DNA of 64,000 nt from Monocercomonoides exilis (taxonomy: Eukaryota; Preaxostyla; Oxymonadida; Polymastigidae): positions 1 to 64,000 of the forward strand of contig LSRY02000026.1 in NCBI GenBank assembly GCA_001643675.2, given 5' to 3'. Positions 36,738 through 48,719 of the stretch are shown piece after piece. A program made the translations under genes and the position numbers. Below the pieces are notes generated by a model. It was not told the DNA's origin. It worked only from the letters and a program-made list of their open reading frames with translations, and did no database searches. Positions within the stretch are counted from its first letter, which is position 1. Each line of letters begins with the position of its first letter.

Positions 36738-39700
36738 ATGGCGCGCCTCGACCAACTGTTTTCACTTCTGCAAAGTGTGCTCCATATTATTTTTTGTTTT
36801 TTTGTTTCAATGTTATGTTTTGATGGAAGATGGTTCAACTGCTATGGTCCGTAAGGCTGCTACTCTCCAGATTGCGGGAATTGTAAAGTCAACTCCTACA
36901 ATTTTGAAAGGAATATTGAATAAAATTTGTTGTCTTTTGTTTCATTGTTGTTAGACGATTATTTACACATTTCCATGTCAGATCAATGAAATCATTCTTT
37001 CAAACTCTTGGGATGCACGAACGGCAGCAGCATTCGCAATTGAATGCATCGCAAACAACGTACAACAACCAAATTTGAGTGTTGGGGGAAAGTTGTTTGA
37101 TAATTCTGATGAAGAATGGCAAGATCAGAAAACATTACTGAAAAGTCTTTCTCTTCCAAATGTTATTGGAAATTGCTCAATTCTAACATCTTCAGACGAT
37201 GAGAAAAATATACACACAGACAACTTGACGTACAATTTTGGGAGTCACAAACTTTCTCTTTTGGAGTATTTTGAAACAACTTGTTTGCCATTTCTTGACA
37301 AGATCGATTCATCTTATCAGGAAGAATATCCGTTCGAGCAAGAACCTCAACCAACGATGAATCTCTCAGGAAATGAGCAAAGCCAACTCGATATCAAAGA
37401 GGTTCTCATTACCGAGCAAGGAGCCGATTCCTCGAAGATTGTGATGGAGTCGGTTGTTGAAGCAGCTGCCAACGAAGAGCCAATACGGCTGGAGCTGCAG
37501 AAGCTGGCGCTGTGGCTGGAAAAGCAAGTAATGAGCAAACAGTGGACAGCGCTCCATGGAGCCGCAGCTGCGCTGAAGGCGCTGATGAAAGCGAACGGTG
37601 GGTGGATTGGGATGGATGTGGGTGGGGGAAAAGAGAGGGTGCAGGGAGGATTTGCTGATGAAGAAGATGAAGAAGAGGAAGAGGAAGAGGAAGAAGAAAA
37701 TGAAAGTGGAGAAGAGAAAGAAAAGGTGACAGGGGCAGAAGGTCGGGACAATTCAGCATCTTCATTTAACAAGCCAGCTAAGCGCCTTCCATTTGAATCT
37801 GAATCCCCATCTCCCTCTCCATCTTCATCTTCATCTCAATCTAATTCCAAATCCCCTTCCATCTCATCACTTACCCCACCTTCCCAAAGGCTGCAGATCT
37901 CGCGCCACGTGCGCTTTCTGGACGAAGTGGTGGCGGTGCTGCAGTGTGCCATTGCGCTCGACCGCTTCGGCGACTACGGGGCAGATCAGGTGGTGGCACC
38001 AGTGAGAGAGGCGTGTGCGCAGGCGCTGGGGACGATCCTGCCGCATTTGACTCCGTCGTCGGTGGTTGTGCTGACGAAGCACATTGTGGGGATGCTGGAG
38101 CCGGAGAAGAGGAAGGGGTGGGAGGATGGAAAGGGAGAAGGTGTTGGATGTGGTGGAAGTGTTAGTTCTATTGGAAATGTGGGGATTGCTAATAATGAAA
38201 CTATACTGGTAATGAAAAATGGTCAGAAGCAAGGAAAAATTACTCATATTCCACAAATTCCACAAAATCCAATGAATTCTCTGAATCCATTGGGAGCCAC
38301 ATCATCTGTTCCCTTGTCTACGGAAGGGCAGAGCTGGGACGTGAAGCACGGGATGCTGCTGTGTGCGAAGTACATCTGTGCTGTTCTCCCTTCTCTTGAT
38401 CCCCTCACACTCCCTCTCTGCCTCGATGCTCTTGTCGATCGCGTCACCGACGACGACGATGATGTCAGAGCAGTTGCAGCTGATGCTCTTGTGCCTGTTG
38501 TTGAGAGACATGCTTCAATCGACCCGAATTTGCACCCGACGATTGTAAGGCTGTTTGTGACGCTGTGGCGGAATCTGCTGGTGTTGGACGATTTGTCTGT
38601 GTCCTCGTCGAATGTGATGCTGCTGCTGGCAGCGCTTTGCTCACACGCAGGGCTGCAGTTCAGCGAAGAGGCGGAGGAGATGGGAGGAAGTGATGATGAA
38701 AAGATCAAACAAAATCAACTTGCACAGAATTCATCATCTCCTTCTTCCGCTTCTTCCTCTTTCTCCTCGTTTGTGTCTGAGTTTCCTGAGATGCTGCCTC
38801 GTCTCTTCCCGTTTTTCCGCCATCCGCTCCATTCTGTTCGGCTGGCGTCTGTCAAATCGCTTCTTCATCTTCTTTTTCCATCAAATTCTTCTTCCTCTCC
38901 AGAAAGAGCATCTTCACCTGTTGAAATATCAGGAAAAAGTCAAAATTCCTCTTCTTCTTCTTCTTCTTTCTCATCTTCTTCATCCACAACAAAAACAACA
39001 AAAACAAACACAAACACAGCTCTTCTCCGCCAGCTTGTCTGCAAGCCCTCGCTGGTGTCTGAGCTGATGGCGCATCTTTTCCAATCGGTTCTGTTGGAGA
39101 CGCAGAGCCGCGACACGATCGAGGTGATGATGGAGCTGTGGGGGCATTTGTGCCATTCGCTGCCGACGTCTGTTTTGGAGAGCGTGGGAGGAGAAAGACT
39201 GTCGCAGTGGCTGACGCTGCTGTCCACACAGAACAACGCATGGCTGGCGAGGGAGTGCATTGTGAGGGCGAGGTATGCGACTGCTGAAGGAGAAGGAGAA
39301 GAAGAAAGAGAAAGAGAAAGAGAAGGAGGAGGAGGAGGAGGAGGGAGAAGAAATGGAAGTTCTAATAATTCAATGGGAATGCCATCGTCATCATCTTCTT
39401 CTTCTTCTTCTCCATCCTCTTCCTCTTCCACCTCCTCTTCTCTGATGCGCAAAGTGGAAGGAGACGACAGCGGGTTCCAGATGCGTATCGATGGGTCGCA
39501 CTGCCTGGGCGTTCTTCTTTCGCTGTGGTCTGAGCAGAAGTTTGGGATGCTGCTGAATTATCTGACGCAGCTGGTGAAGTCTCGGTCGCACACACAGTCG
39601 CTTGTGGCAGCGCTGACGATTGTGGAGCTGGAGAGGGCAGTGTGCAGAAGAGAGATGGAGAAGTTGAATGAGGGGAAGGGAGGCTTGTCATCATCATCAT

Positions 39701-42700
39701 CATCATCCAAAGTGTTTGTCACCCTCCCTCCTTCACTCCTCACCCACATCTCCTCCACCCTCACCTCTCCTCCACCCCCTTCGTTTCCTGAGCTTTCGCA
39801 GTGGACACACAAGATCAACAACGACACACACGACTTTGTGGTTCATCTGCACAACCTGGTTCGGATGATGGAGCGGAGGCAGCAGGAATACGGAAGCTAT
39901 CTGCAGGAGGTGAAGGAGAGGTGGGAGGCGATCATCAGCATCGACCGAGCGAAGGCGAATGCTTCATCATCATTGTCATCATCATCAAATACTCCTCTTT
40001 CTCAATCGCAATCACAATCACAATCACCTTCTTCCTCTTCCTCTTCCTCTTCCTCTTCATCTCATCTTCTCTCCTCTCTCCCTTCTGATGCCAGCGGTTT
40101 CCTTCCGTCGCATTATGTCAGTCTGGATGCGCCTGTTGTCTCTTCTTTCATTCCTTCCATTCTTCCGCAGTTCACTCGCGAAGACGCCGAATATCTTGTC
40201 TTGTTCTATCTGCCTCTTTGGCGATCGGTCCATCCAACTCTCTTTCATTCATCGTTTCATTCTTCTTCTTCTTCCTCCTCCTCCTCCTCCTCCTCTCTTT
40301 CAACATCACAATCATCTTCTGTTTCATCAATAAGCACTTCATCATCATCGTCATCTTCTCCCACCACGCACACCATTGTGAAGACAGCAGAGACGATGAG
40401 CATTGGCGATACAGCTCTCTTCGACAACCTCGAAGTGTCAGCAGAAATTGTGAAGGCGACGCTCTCCTCGTTCGCGCGGATCCGGCTGGGCCTTGTGACG
40501 TCGCTGCACACGGCGCTGGCGATGGTGCTTGGAGAATCTCGAGTTTCTCCGGAGAAGATCACGCCGTCGCTGCTGGCGTTCAAAGGGTCGCTGACGAGTG
40601 AGGCGAGGCTTCCGCTGCAGAGGGCGGCGGCGGGGACGCTGGCGGTTGTGCTGCAGACGGCGCTTGGGAGGATTCCTTGTCCGGTTGGGAAGTATGTGGG
40701 GAGTGTGTGCTCGCTGGTGAAGATCCCGCCGCAGATCCTGGGGCTGGAGAAAGGATTGAATGAAGAGGAGGAGGATGAGGCAGAAGGGAATAATTCTTCT
40801 TCATCATCATTATCAAATCAGAAAAAGAATTCATCATCAACCAAATTGAGACATGCATCAGATGTGAACGATGTGAATGCGATGGAAGACCTGATCTACG
40901 AGGCGTCGCTGGACAGCGAGCAGGTTGGGGCAGAGTCGGCGACAGCAGCAGTGCTGGAGGAGATCACGCGCAACACAGTCGGCAAGTCGCTCACGCCGGC
41001 GATGCTGCGTGTTGGAGAGAGGAGCTTTTCTGTGTCGACGACGTCACTTTTGGCGTCTTCGTTCACTCTTTTGCGGGGCGAGGGGCTAGTGCAGACGAGA
41101 GGGGTGTCTCTGTTTGTGAAGGCGATGGCAGGGCTGTTTGGAGAGCGGCTGTTTGTGGATGTGCCGCAGCTGTGGGACGAGTGCAGGAAGCTGAAGCTGA
41201 AGATGAATATGAATGTGAATGGGGAAGGAGGAAAAGAAGGAGGAAAGGAAAATAATGGAACGATGAATTCTTCATCCATTTCTTCTTCTCTCTTTAATGA
41301 ACAAGAAATCAAGCCAAACACATCTTCCTTCATTTCTGACCAGCCCAATGGCAAGCCATCTGTTCTGGGTGCTTTGGATGACTCGCTTGTGCTTCCGTCG
41401 CCTTCTGTTGAGCGTGTCTGCATCTCCCTCCGCCTCATCGAAATCCTTGCGCCCACCCTCACTGGGAAATCGTTATCCCAAATGCTTTCGCTGTTCCCTT
41501 CGCTTTTGTGTCTGTGTGTGTCTGGTGTGCGTCCTGTGCGCATTTTGGCAGCACATTCGGCGATTGCGCTGACGAGGGCGTCGCCCGCTGTGTGCTTTGC
41601 GCACTGCATCAGAGCTGTCCCAAAGGCGCTCCGGTCAGAAAGAGAGGCAGACAGGGCAGGGGCGATCTATCTGGCGTATCTGCTGACGACAGAGCTGGCC
41701 ACAGAGATGATCCCGTGGATTGCTTTCTTTTTGATTCCAGTATGAGAAAGGGTAGGAGAGAAAAAAAGATAATGTTATTTTTTTTTTCAAAGAAAGAAAG
41801 ATACAAGTTCAATTTTGATTGTTGTTATCATTTTATGTGAATATATTTATTTATTTATTTATTTATTTCACTTTCTCTTTCTCTTTCCTCTCAGATCCTC
41901 GGAGGCATGTCCGACATCCTGCTGGGCATCCGCCAGACAGCCTCGCGCGCGTTTGCCTCTCTTCTGATGCTGGTCACTCTGTCTGAGGCAGCCCCTCTTC
42001 CACCAGGCGTCCCCCTCTCTCTCCACCGCACCCGCCAGAAGCAGCAGGCGCTGGTCTCGCAGCTCACGGCAGGCGCGTCGGGGTGTCCGCAGTGTTATGT
42101 GCCAGTGCGGTTCAACGGGATTCTGAGGCATTATCAGCAGGAAGGGATAAACTGGCTGGCGTTTCTGAACAAGTTCCAGCTGCATGGGATCCTGGCAGAC
42201 GACATGGGGCTGGGGAAGACGCTGCAGACGCTGTGTGTGATTGTGGCGTCGCCGACGATCACAGCACAGACAGAGAAGTTTATCAGCTCGGCAGAAGAAG
42301 AAGGAGAAGGAGGTGAAGAAGGAAGAGAAACGAAGAAAGAGGAAGGAGATAGAGGAGGAAGGTTGGAAGCAGAGCTGCTGATGAGAGAGCTGAATGAGGA
42401 AGAGAAGAAAATCTCTCTGAATTCTGATTCTCACACAACACTTTCTACATCATCATCATCTTCTTCTTCTTCTTCTTCCACTCCATCCACTTCACCAGTC
42501 CAGCAGCCATCTCCTCAGCAGCCCCAGTTCTGCACAAAGCCGCTGGAGAAAGTGTCGCTGATCATCTTCCCGACGTCTGTGGTGCAGCACTGGATCGAAG
42601 AGGCACAGACATTCTTTGCACCTCCTCCTCTATCATCATCACCACCACCATCACAACCACCTCATTGTGAAGGAGGCAGCACAGAAGCGAATGCGAAGGC

Positions 42701-44656
42701 AGTCAACCCGTTCGCCCTGTTGCGTATCTGGGCACGGCAGCACAGCGGCAGCACATCCTGAGCCAGCTGAGGCAGACGCAGACGCCGAAGCCGTTCAACC
42801 TGGTTGTTGCGTCGTATGATGTGGTGCGAAGGGATGTGGAGCAGCTGACGAGGCTGCCGTTCACGTTCGACTACTGTGTGCTGGACGAAGGGCACTTCAT
42901 CCGGAATGTGAAGTCGAAGGCGACGGTGGCGGTGAAGCAGATCAAAGCAGAGCACCGGCTGATCCTCACAGGGACGCCGATCCAGAACCGGCCGCTAGAG
43001 CTGTGGTCGCTGTTCGACTTTCTGATGCCGGGGTTCCTGGGCACGCACGAGCAGTTCAACCGGAAGTTTGGGCGGCCCATCCAGGCAGCGTCGCAGGCGA
43101 AGGCGTCGGAGAAGGAGCAGGAGGAAGGGGCGGTGGCGCTGGACAAGCTGCACAAGCAGGTGCTGCCGTTCATCCTGCGGCGGCTGAAGGAGAATGTGCT
43201 GCGGGACCTGCCGCCGAAGATCATCCAGGACTACTACTGCGAGATGAGTGGGGTGCAGCGGGAGATCTACATGGAGTTTGAGCGGAACAACGTGTTTGAC
43301 TCGCTGGTGGTGACATCGGAGAAGACAGAGAAGCAGAACAGGCAGCTGATGCGGATAGCGGGGAAGGTGAAGGAGCTGGCAGCAGGAGGGAAGGAGAAAG
43401 GGAAGGGGAAGGGGAAAGAGAAAGAGAAAGAGAAAGAGGAGAAAGAGGAGAAAGAGGAAGAAGAAGGAGGAGAGAAAGGGCTGAATGGAGAATATGATGA
43501 GATGGAGCTGGAGACAGACGAAGTGCCAGCGTCTGTTGAGTCTGTGCTTCCCTCTGCTTCGCTTCCTCCTTCGTCTTCCTCTCCGTTTGCAGCCCCGTCG
43601 AAGCAGTCGGAGCGGCTGTTTGTTCCGTCGGCGTCGATGAACCCGCTGCAGGCGATCATCTTCCTGCGGCGGCTGACGAACCACCCGCGGCTGATTCTGT
43701 CGTCGAACGAGCAGATGCTGGCGAGCATGCGGAAGCGATACTCGGCAGCAGAGATCTTCGGGATCAGGGCGTCGGGGAAGCTGCAGGCGCTGCGGGAGCT
43801 GCTGATTGAGTGTGGGATTGGGAAAGTGGGGGATGGGGAAGGGGAGCAGACGCAGTCACAGAAGGAGAGAGAGAAGGAGAAGAGCGGAGAGGAGGAGTAC
43901 GATGAGGATGGGTTTCCAGTTGCAAAGAGAGAAGGAAATGGCTCTTCATCATCGTCTGCAAAGAGAGGGAAGAAAGAAGACGCCAGCAGCATGCAGATTG
44001 CAGACCCAACAGCGGAGAGCGCGTTTTCGAGCGGGGATGAGTCGTGTGTGCAGCACCGGGCGCTGATCTTTGCGCAGACGAAGGAGATTCTGGATCTGAT
44101 AGAGACAGAGCTGTTTGCGAAGTGCTTCCCGTCGCTTTCGTATCTGCGGATCGACGGGAGTGTGGACTCGCGTGTGCGGTTTGAGATTGTGCGGAAGTTC
44201 CGGAGCGACCCGACGGTGGATGTGCTGATGCTGACGCGGGTAGGGAGTGTGGGGCTGAACCTGGCGTGTGCAGACATTGTGATCTTTGTGGAGAACGACT
44301 GGAACCCGGCGAACGACATGCAGGCGATGGACCGGGCGCACCGGATTGGGCAGACGCGGGTGGTGAATGTGTACCGGCTGATCACGCGGGGCACGGTGGA
44401 GGAGAAGATCCTGGGGCTGCAGCGGTTCAAGCAGCAGATGGCGAATGCGATTGTGTCATCGGAGAATGCAGATGCAGGGGCGAAGGCAGGGGTGCAGGGG
44501 AGGGTGCTGGACTTGTTTGGCGAGGCAACGGGGAAGGAGGACGGGGAGCCGGAGAAGAAGAAAGGCGGGAAGCCGAAGATGGCAGACATCATCAAGGAGC
44601 TGGACGAGCAGGACACGTCGAGCAGAAGAGAGGAGTTTGGGCTGGACAAGCTGTGA
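36738..44656 (+). CDS. BTAF1: BTAF1/Mot1, TBP-associated Swi2/Snf2 ATPase, four exons, one frameshift
   Basis: Mot1/BTAF1 uses ATP to strip TBP from DNA. The N-terminal HEAT solenoid opens [11 protein letters not shown] then [11 protein letters not shown], as in yeast and human. The C-terminal ATPase has motif I DDMGLGKT (42198-42221), [10 protein letters not shown] just before it, motif II DEGH (42884-42895), motif [26 protein letters not shown], and motifs V/VI GLNL, DWNP and [11 protein letters not shown] (44240-44350), ending with the family's [16 protein letters not shown] tail. Exons are 36738-36774, 36830-36924, 36982-41739 and 41895-44656. Introns start GTGTGC, ATTTGT (see findings) and GTATGA. 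About 2550 aa against 1849 in human; the excess is poly-Ser, poly-Glu and Gly inserts. One -1/+2 shift near 42700-42727, between NPFA and YLGT, breaks ATPase lobe 1: the first frame runs to TGA at 42759 while the homologous reading continues in another frame. This is either an assembly indel or a broken allele. GC rises strongly toward the 3' end. Confidence 0.93.
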
Positions 44657-46109
44657 GAGGAGCGTCTGCTGTTGTTTGTTCTGCAAGCACTCGGTCTCGT
44701 TTCACTGGCTGCTGGGAGCAGGTGCAAAATGTGCATGAATTGGCACGAACTGAAGAAAAGAAAACGGCAGTTGTTTTGTGTTTGATTTGTTGTTTGTTGT
44801 TTGTTTTTGAGGTTCTTTTATGTGTTGAGCTCGCATGATGCTCATTCCATTTCAGAATTTGGTGTTATGTTCAGTTGAACTGAAATAATCAAACTTCAAC
44901 GAGCGTGCTGTTGGTTGTTTTGAAAAAGTGTTGGAATCGCCTTTGAACTGTTCAAGTTGAGTTTTGAACGGGCTTTTTTTTTGGATGTTCTTTGAAAGTG
45001 AACTGGAAACAAACAACTTTGATGTTTGAGAAAGTGAAAGAAAAGGAAACTTCTTTTGTTTTTTGATTTTTTACCAAAATGTGTTCCAATGCAGAAGTCT
45101 CTGAGAATAAATTGAAATCAAAAAAAGAATTAGGGTGATTTTTTTATCCGAATATAATTTTAGTATTTTTTGTCAAATAATGAATATTTTTTTAACAGAT
45201 CGCATGTAGAAATTTTCGAAAAAATGCAACAATCAATAGTAAATACATTCCATTTATTCTCTTTTAGTAATTTTTCGGTATTTCTTCGTTCATTATCAAC
45301 TTTAAAATAATCATCATTAAAAATTTGTGATTTGTATTTTTTTTCGGATTCTCTTCAGAAAATAAATCTTTTTCAATTATTCTTCAGCAGAATCATCAAT
45401 TTTCTTTTCATCTTTCATCTTTTTGTATTCTTTCCATTCATCCAATAAGTTTGACCTTCAATATTTTTCTCATGGAAAGAAAACAAATGGGATTTTTTTA
45501 TCAGCTGAACTGAAGGAATGTCAGGGAACTTCACTCATGCAGAATTCGACTGAACAAGTAGGATGCAGCTCTTTTCAAATGCAGAATGAGTTGTTGAATG
45601 AAGCAATGTAGTTTGCAAGCCCTGTTGCAGGGAATAAATAATTTCCTTTTATTGAAAAGAGATTGTGAAAAATGGGTGATTTTTTTTGATATCATAAAAA
45701 ATTCCGACGTTTGATCATAAAAAATTTTCATTAAGGGTGGAGTTGAATCGAAAATATTTTTGTTTAATATATTATTATTATTATTATTATTATTTGTTGA
45801 TTTTAATTTGTTTACAATTGTTTTTATTACTTATTTTCAAAAAAACATTAAAAAATATTATTATTAAATATCGGTAATTCAATAAATAGTACAAAACAAA
45901 AGTTAACTGGTTGATAGAACATAAAAACAATAAAAGCAATACATAATCAATCAGTTTTTATTATAAAAATAAGTTTTATGATGTTATTACAAAGAAATTT
46001 AGAAATTGATGCTAAAGATATAAAAGCATTTGTTGAAAACAATAATTTTCGACAGCTTTAGCAAAGCGATTCGCAAGGCAGCCTTTCCAATAATCATTAC
46101 CTTCTTTTG
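44657..46109. other. Intergenic region downstream of BTAF1
   Basis: The first 300 bp are GC-moderate 3' flank with an AATAAA-containing stretch near 45104. The rest is AT-rich. A small frame at 45423-45611 has no supporting features. Contains the inverted partial dispersed repeat listed separately. Confidence 0.55.
45672..45706 (-). repeat. Dispersed AT-rich repeat, partial inverted copy C
   Basis: The reverse complement contains TTTTTTATGATATCAAAAAA followed by AATCACCCAT, matching the 3' edge of the copies at 26471-26668 and 51478-51685. Confidence 0.6.
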
Positions 46110-46690
46110 AGTTCACTAATTGCTTGCTATTCTGAAATATGTAAGATTTTCGCTTTTTTTCAATTCCATCTTTCTCAGTTCAAATCCAATTAGCTTCTTG
46201 AAAATTTTGCAGTCAATTTCCATCTCAATCTCTTCATCTTGCACACTTTCCATATGGATTCGCACTCCCAACTTGATATTCACCTTGCTTAACGAAATAA
46301 CCTGCTTTCATTCATTTTCATTCATTTCCATTTTGCGCCCTGAAAACAACACAAAAAACATCAAAAGGCAAATATTCATATATAGAAAAATAAATAAATA
46401 CCAAACTGCGCTTCGACTGTATTTTGTCAAACAACCTCATCTCCACAGCCATCATCATTCTAAAAATCAATCTCTTCATTTCAGTCTCAGAATGGTCAAA
46501 TTGCAGCACGGAATATATCTCCACAAAATACATCGTGTATCTCACTGGAGGGTCTTCTCAGCCCGTACACATTGTGGCGGATGTCCAGAGGTGTTTTTTC
46601 TGTTTTTGGCATGATCATCTCCTTTAATAATATTCTCAACCATCTAAAGAAGCATTTGATGTCTATCTCATCAACACATGGCACAGGAGG
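46110..46690 (-). pseudogene. Decayed minus-strand gene with weak APC4-like helix
   Basis: Minus-strand reading gives DEIDIKCFFRWLRILLKEM and PLDIRHNVYGLRRPS (46684-46560). It then shifts frame into YTMYFVEIYSVLQFDHSE and MMMAVEMRLFDKIQSKRSL (46545-46400), then a GT...TTTTCAG gap that may be an intron, and finally VISLSKVNIKLGVRIHMES through LRKMELKKSENLTYF (46300-46125) ending in TAG TGA. A TGA lies in frame before the last piece. FFRWL next to a long helix recalls the anaphase-promoting complex subunit 4 middle domain, but this is only a resemblance. It is a pseudogene, or a gene damaged by indels. Confidence 0.45.
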
Positions 46691-47570
46691 GATATGGGGC
46701 AGAGAAAAGATGGAAGAATATTTTTTGTGGCAGGGGATGGGAGTTGAGAGTTTTATGGAATGTTAATATTTCAAGAGGGATTTTTGAATAAAAGAAATTT
46801 CGAGACAAAGGGGTGGAGAAGGAATAGGTGGAGATTTGGAGAAGATAATATAGTAAATATATAGAGAAGTGGCTGAGGATGATGAGGATGGTGTTTATTG
46901 TTGATGGGAGAAATGGATTTTGAAAAGAAAGAAAAGAGGGAAAAAGTGGATGAAAAGAAGATGAATATTCTGAAGCGTTCATATGAAAAGGGGGTAACTT
47001 TTTTGAGAGGAGAAGATTTTTTTGGAAGAGAATGAAAAAGATGAAGAAAAGGATGGGATTGATATTTTCTGATGATTTTGTGAGCTGAATGGAAGAGGTG
47101 AATGGAAAGGAAGGAAATTGAGAAATATTATCATTTTCTATTTTTGAGGGGAAATGAGAGGAAATCGCAAAAAGAAAGTCAATAAACTTTGGAAAAATAC
47201 AGCTTTATTGATTTCCACAATCTGTTCGTCATATATTTGGTGATTGAGTTTTTCTGACCAATCTGAAGTTTACACATCAAATGAGACGTTTTAGCCAATC
47301 AACAACTTCATACAAATTATTCTCAACATCTTAAATATCGTTCAACTGTTTTCGCATTTCTCAATAATTTCTTCTTCTTCCACATCATTTCCTTCTTTTT
47401 CATCATCTTCTTTTTCAGATAATCCCCTTTCATCCAATCAATCATCTTCCTCATTTCTCAATTTACAAACACAAAATTCGCCTTCTCACAATTCACTGAC
47501 TTATTCAGCGACAAGCATGCCTGTTATGAACCGCACAGCAAAAAACACACAAAATCTTCTTCAGTCACAT

Positions 47571-47840
47571 ATTGCTTCTTCTTCTTCTTATTCTTCTTCC
47601 TCTTCCTCTTCTTCTTCTTCTTCTTCTTCTTCTTCTTCTTCTTCTTCTTCTTCTTCTCCTTCTCCTCCTCCTCCTCCTCCTCCTCCTCCTCCTCCTCCTC
47701 CTCCTTCTTTTTCTTCTTCTTCTTCTTCTTCTTCTTCTTCTTCTTCGCCTTCTTCGCCTTTTTCACCTTCTTCTTCACTTTCTTCTTCACTTTCTTCTTC
47801 CTCTTTGTCTTCGTCTTCGTCTTCTTTCCTGATGTCATCA
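47571..47840. repeat. Pyrimidine microsatellite (TTC/TCC/CTT)n
   Basis: About 270 bp of almost pure pyrimidine on the + strand, including runs of TTC and TCC. All three frames give homopolymers (Ser with Pro, Leu, or, on the other strand, Lys and Glu), so no gene is called although frames stay open. Confidence 0.85.
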
Positions 47841-48515
47841 TTAGGCATTTGATTCATTTGTATTTTTGGAGCCGACAGAACAGCATCATTTTCAGTTTGC
47901 GAAGGGAAAGACAGGGATCAAACAAAAAAATAGTCAATTGACTTTGATGGAATTTCATTCTATTATTTTGCTTGAATGAATCTGTCATAAATATTGCAAT
48001 TTGGATTATTATCATTCTTTTTAATCAACCTGTTAAATGTGATATTTCATTCAGTCAGCAACGTCACAGGAACTTCTCATATTTTTCTTTGGAAATATCA
48101 TTCGACTGATTTCACATTTCTCAATCCTCTCTCCTTCTTCTTATTCTTCGCCTTCTTCTTCTGTGATATTTCTTTTCACTTCGTGTCAGAACAGACGATC
48201 GACCTTCAGATGCATGTGAACTGTTCAATCAGCGGCTTGATTGCACCTACCAAAAATTATTTCATTCGATTTTCCTACTCCCAACAGTATCATCCTCACT
48301 GTCAATGCATTTTGTAACTTCGTTGGATGGGCATTTGAACAGCTTTCCTTTTCCGTTGCAGTTTATCCAGCTCTGCTTCAGCGTTTCGAACGAAATCCAT
48401 GCGCTGGCTGTGCAGAATAAGCTGAATGGGCATAGAAAGAGAAATGGTAGTTGGAGGGAAGGAGCTGACAGCAATATCGCACTCATGCTCTCGCTTTGCG
48501 ATACTGCCAAGGAGC

Positions 48516-48714
48516 AGAGAGAGAGAGAGAGGAAAGGAAAGGAAAGGAAAGGAAAGGAGAGGAGAGGAGAGGAGAGGAGAGGAGAGAGAGGAGAGGAGAG
48601 AGAGAGGAGAGGAGAGGAGAGGAGAGGAGAGGAGAGGAGAGGAGAGGAGAGGAGAGGAGAGGAGAGGAGAGGAGAGGAGAGGAGAGGAAGGAGAGGAGAG
48701 GAGAGGAGAGGAGA
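48516..48714. repeat. Purine microsatellite (GGAAA)n then (GGAGA)n
   Basis: A pentanucleotide tandem tract of nearly 200 bp on the + strand that starts as GAGA, passes through GGAAA, then GGAGA units. It lies between two stretches of decayed coding sequence. Confidence 0.9.
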
Positions 48715-48719
48715 GCGCA

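Noticed and set aside
43267-44736. 489-codon minus-strand Ser-rich frame
   Set aside because: Antisense of the BTAF1 ATPase domain; GC-rich codons leave the opposite strand open.
47517-47852. Long open frames on both strands through poly-Ser/poly-Pro/poly-Glu sequence
   Set aside because: Pure microsatellite DNA stays open in every frame; there is no non-repetitive protein on either side.
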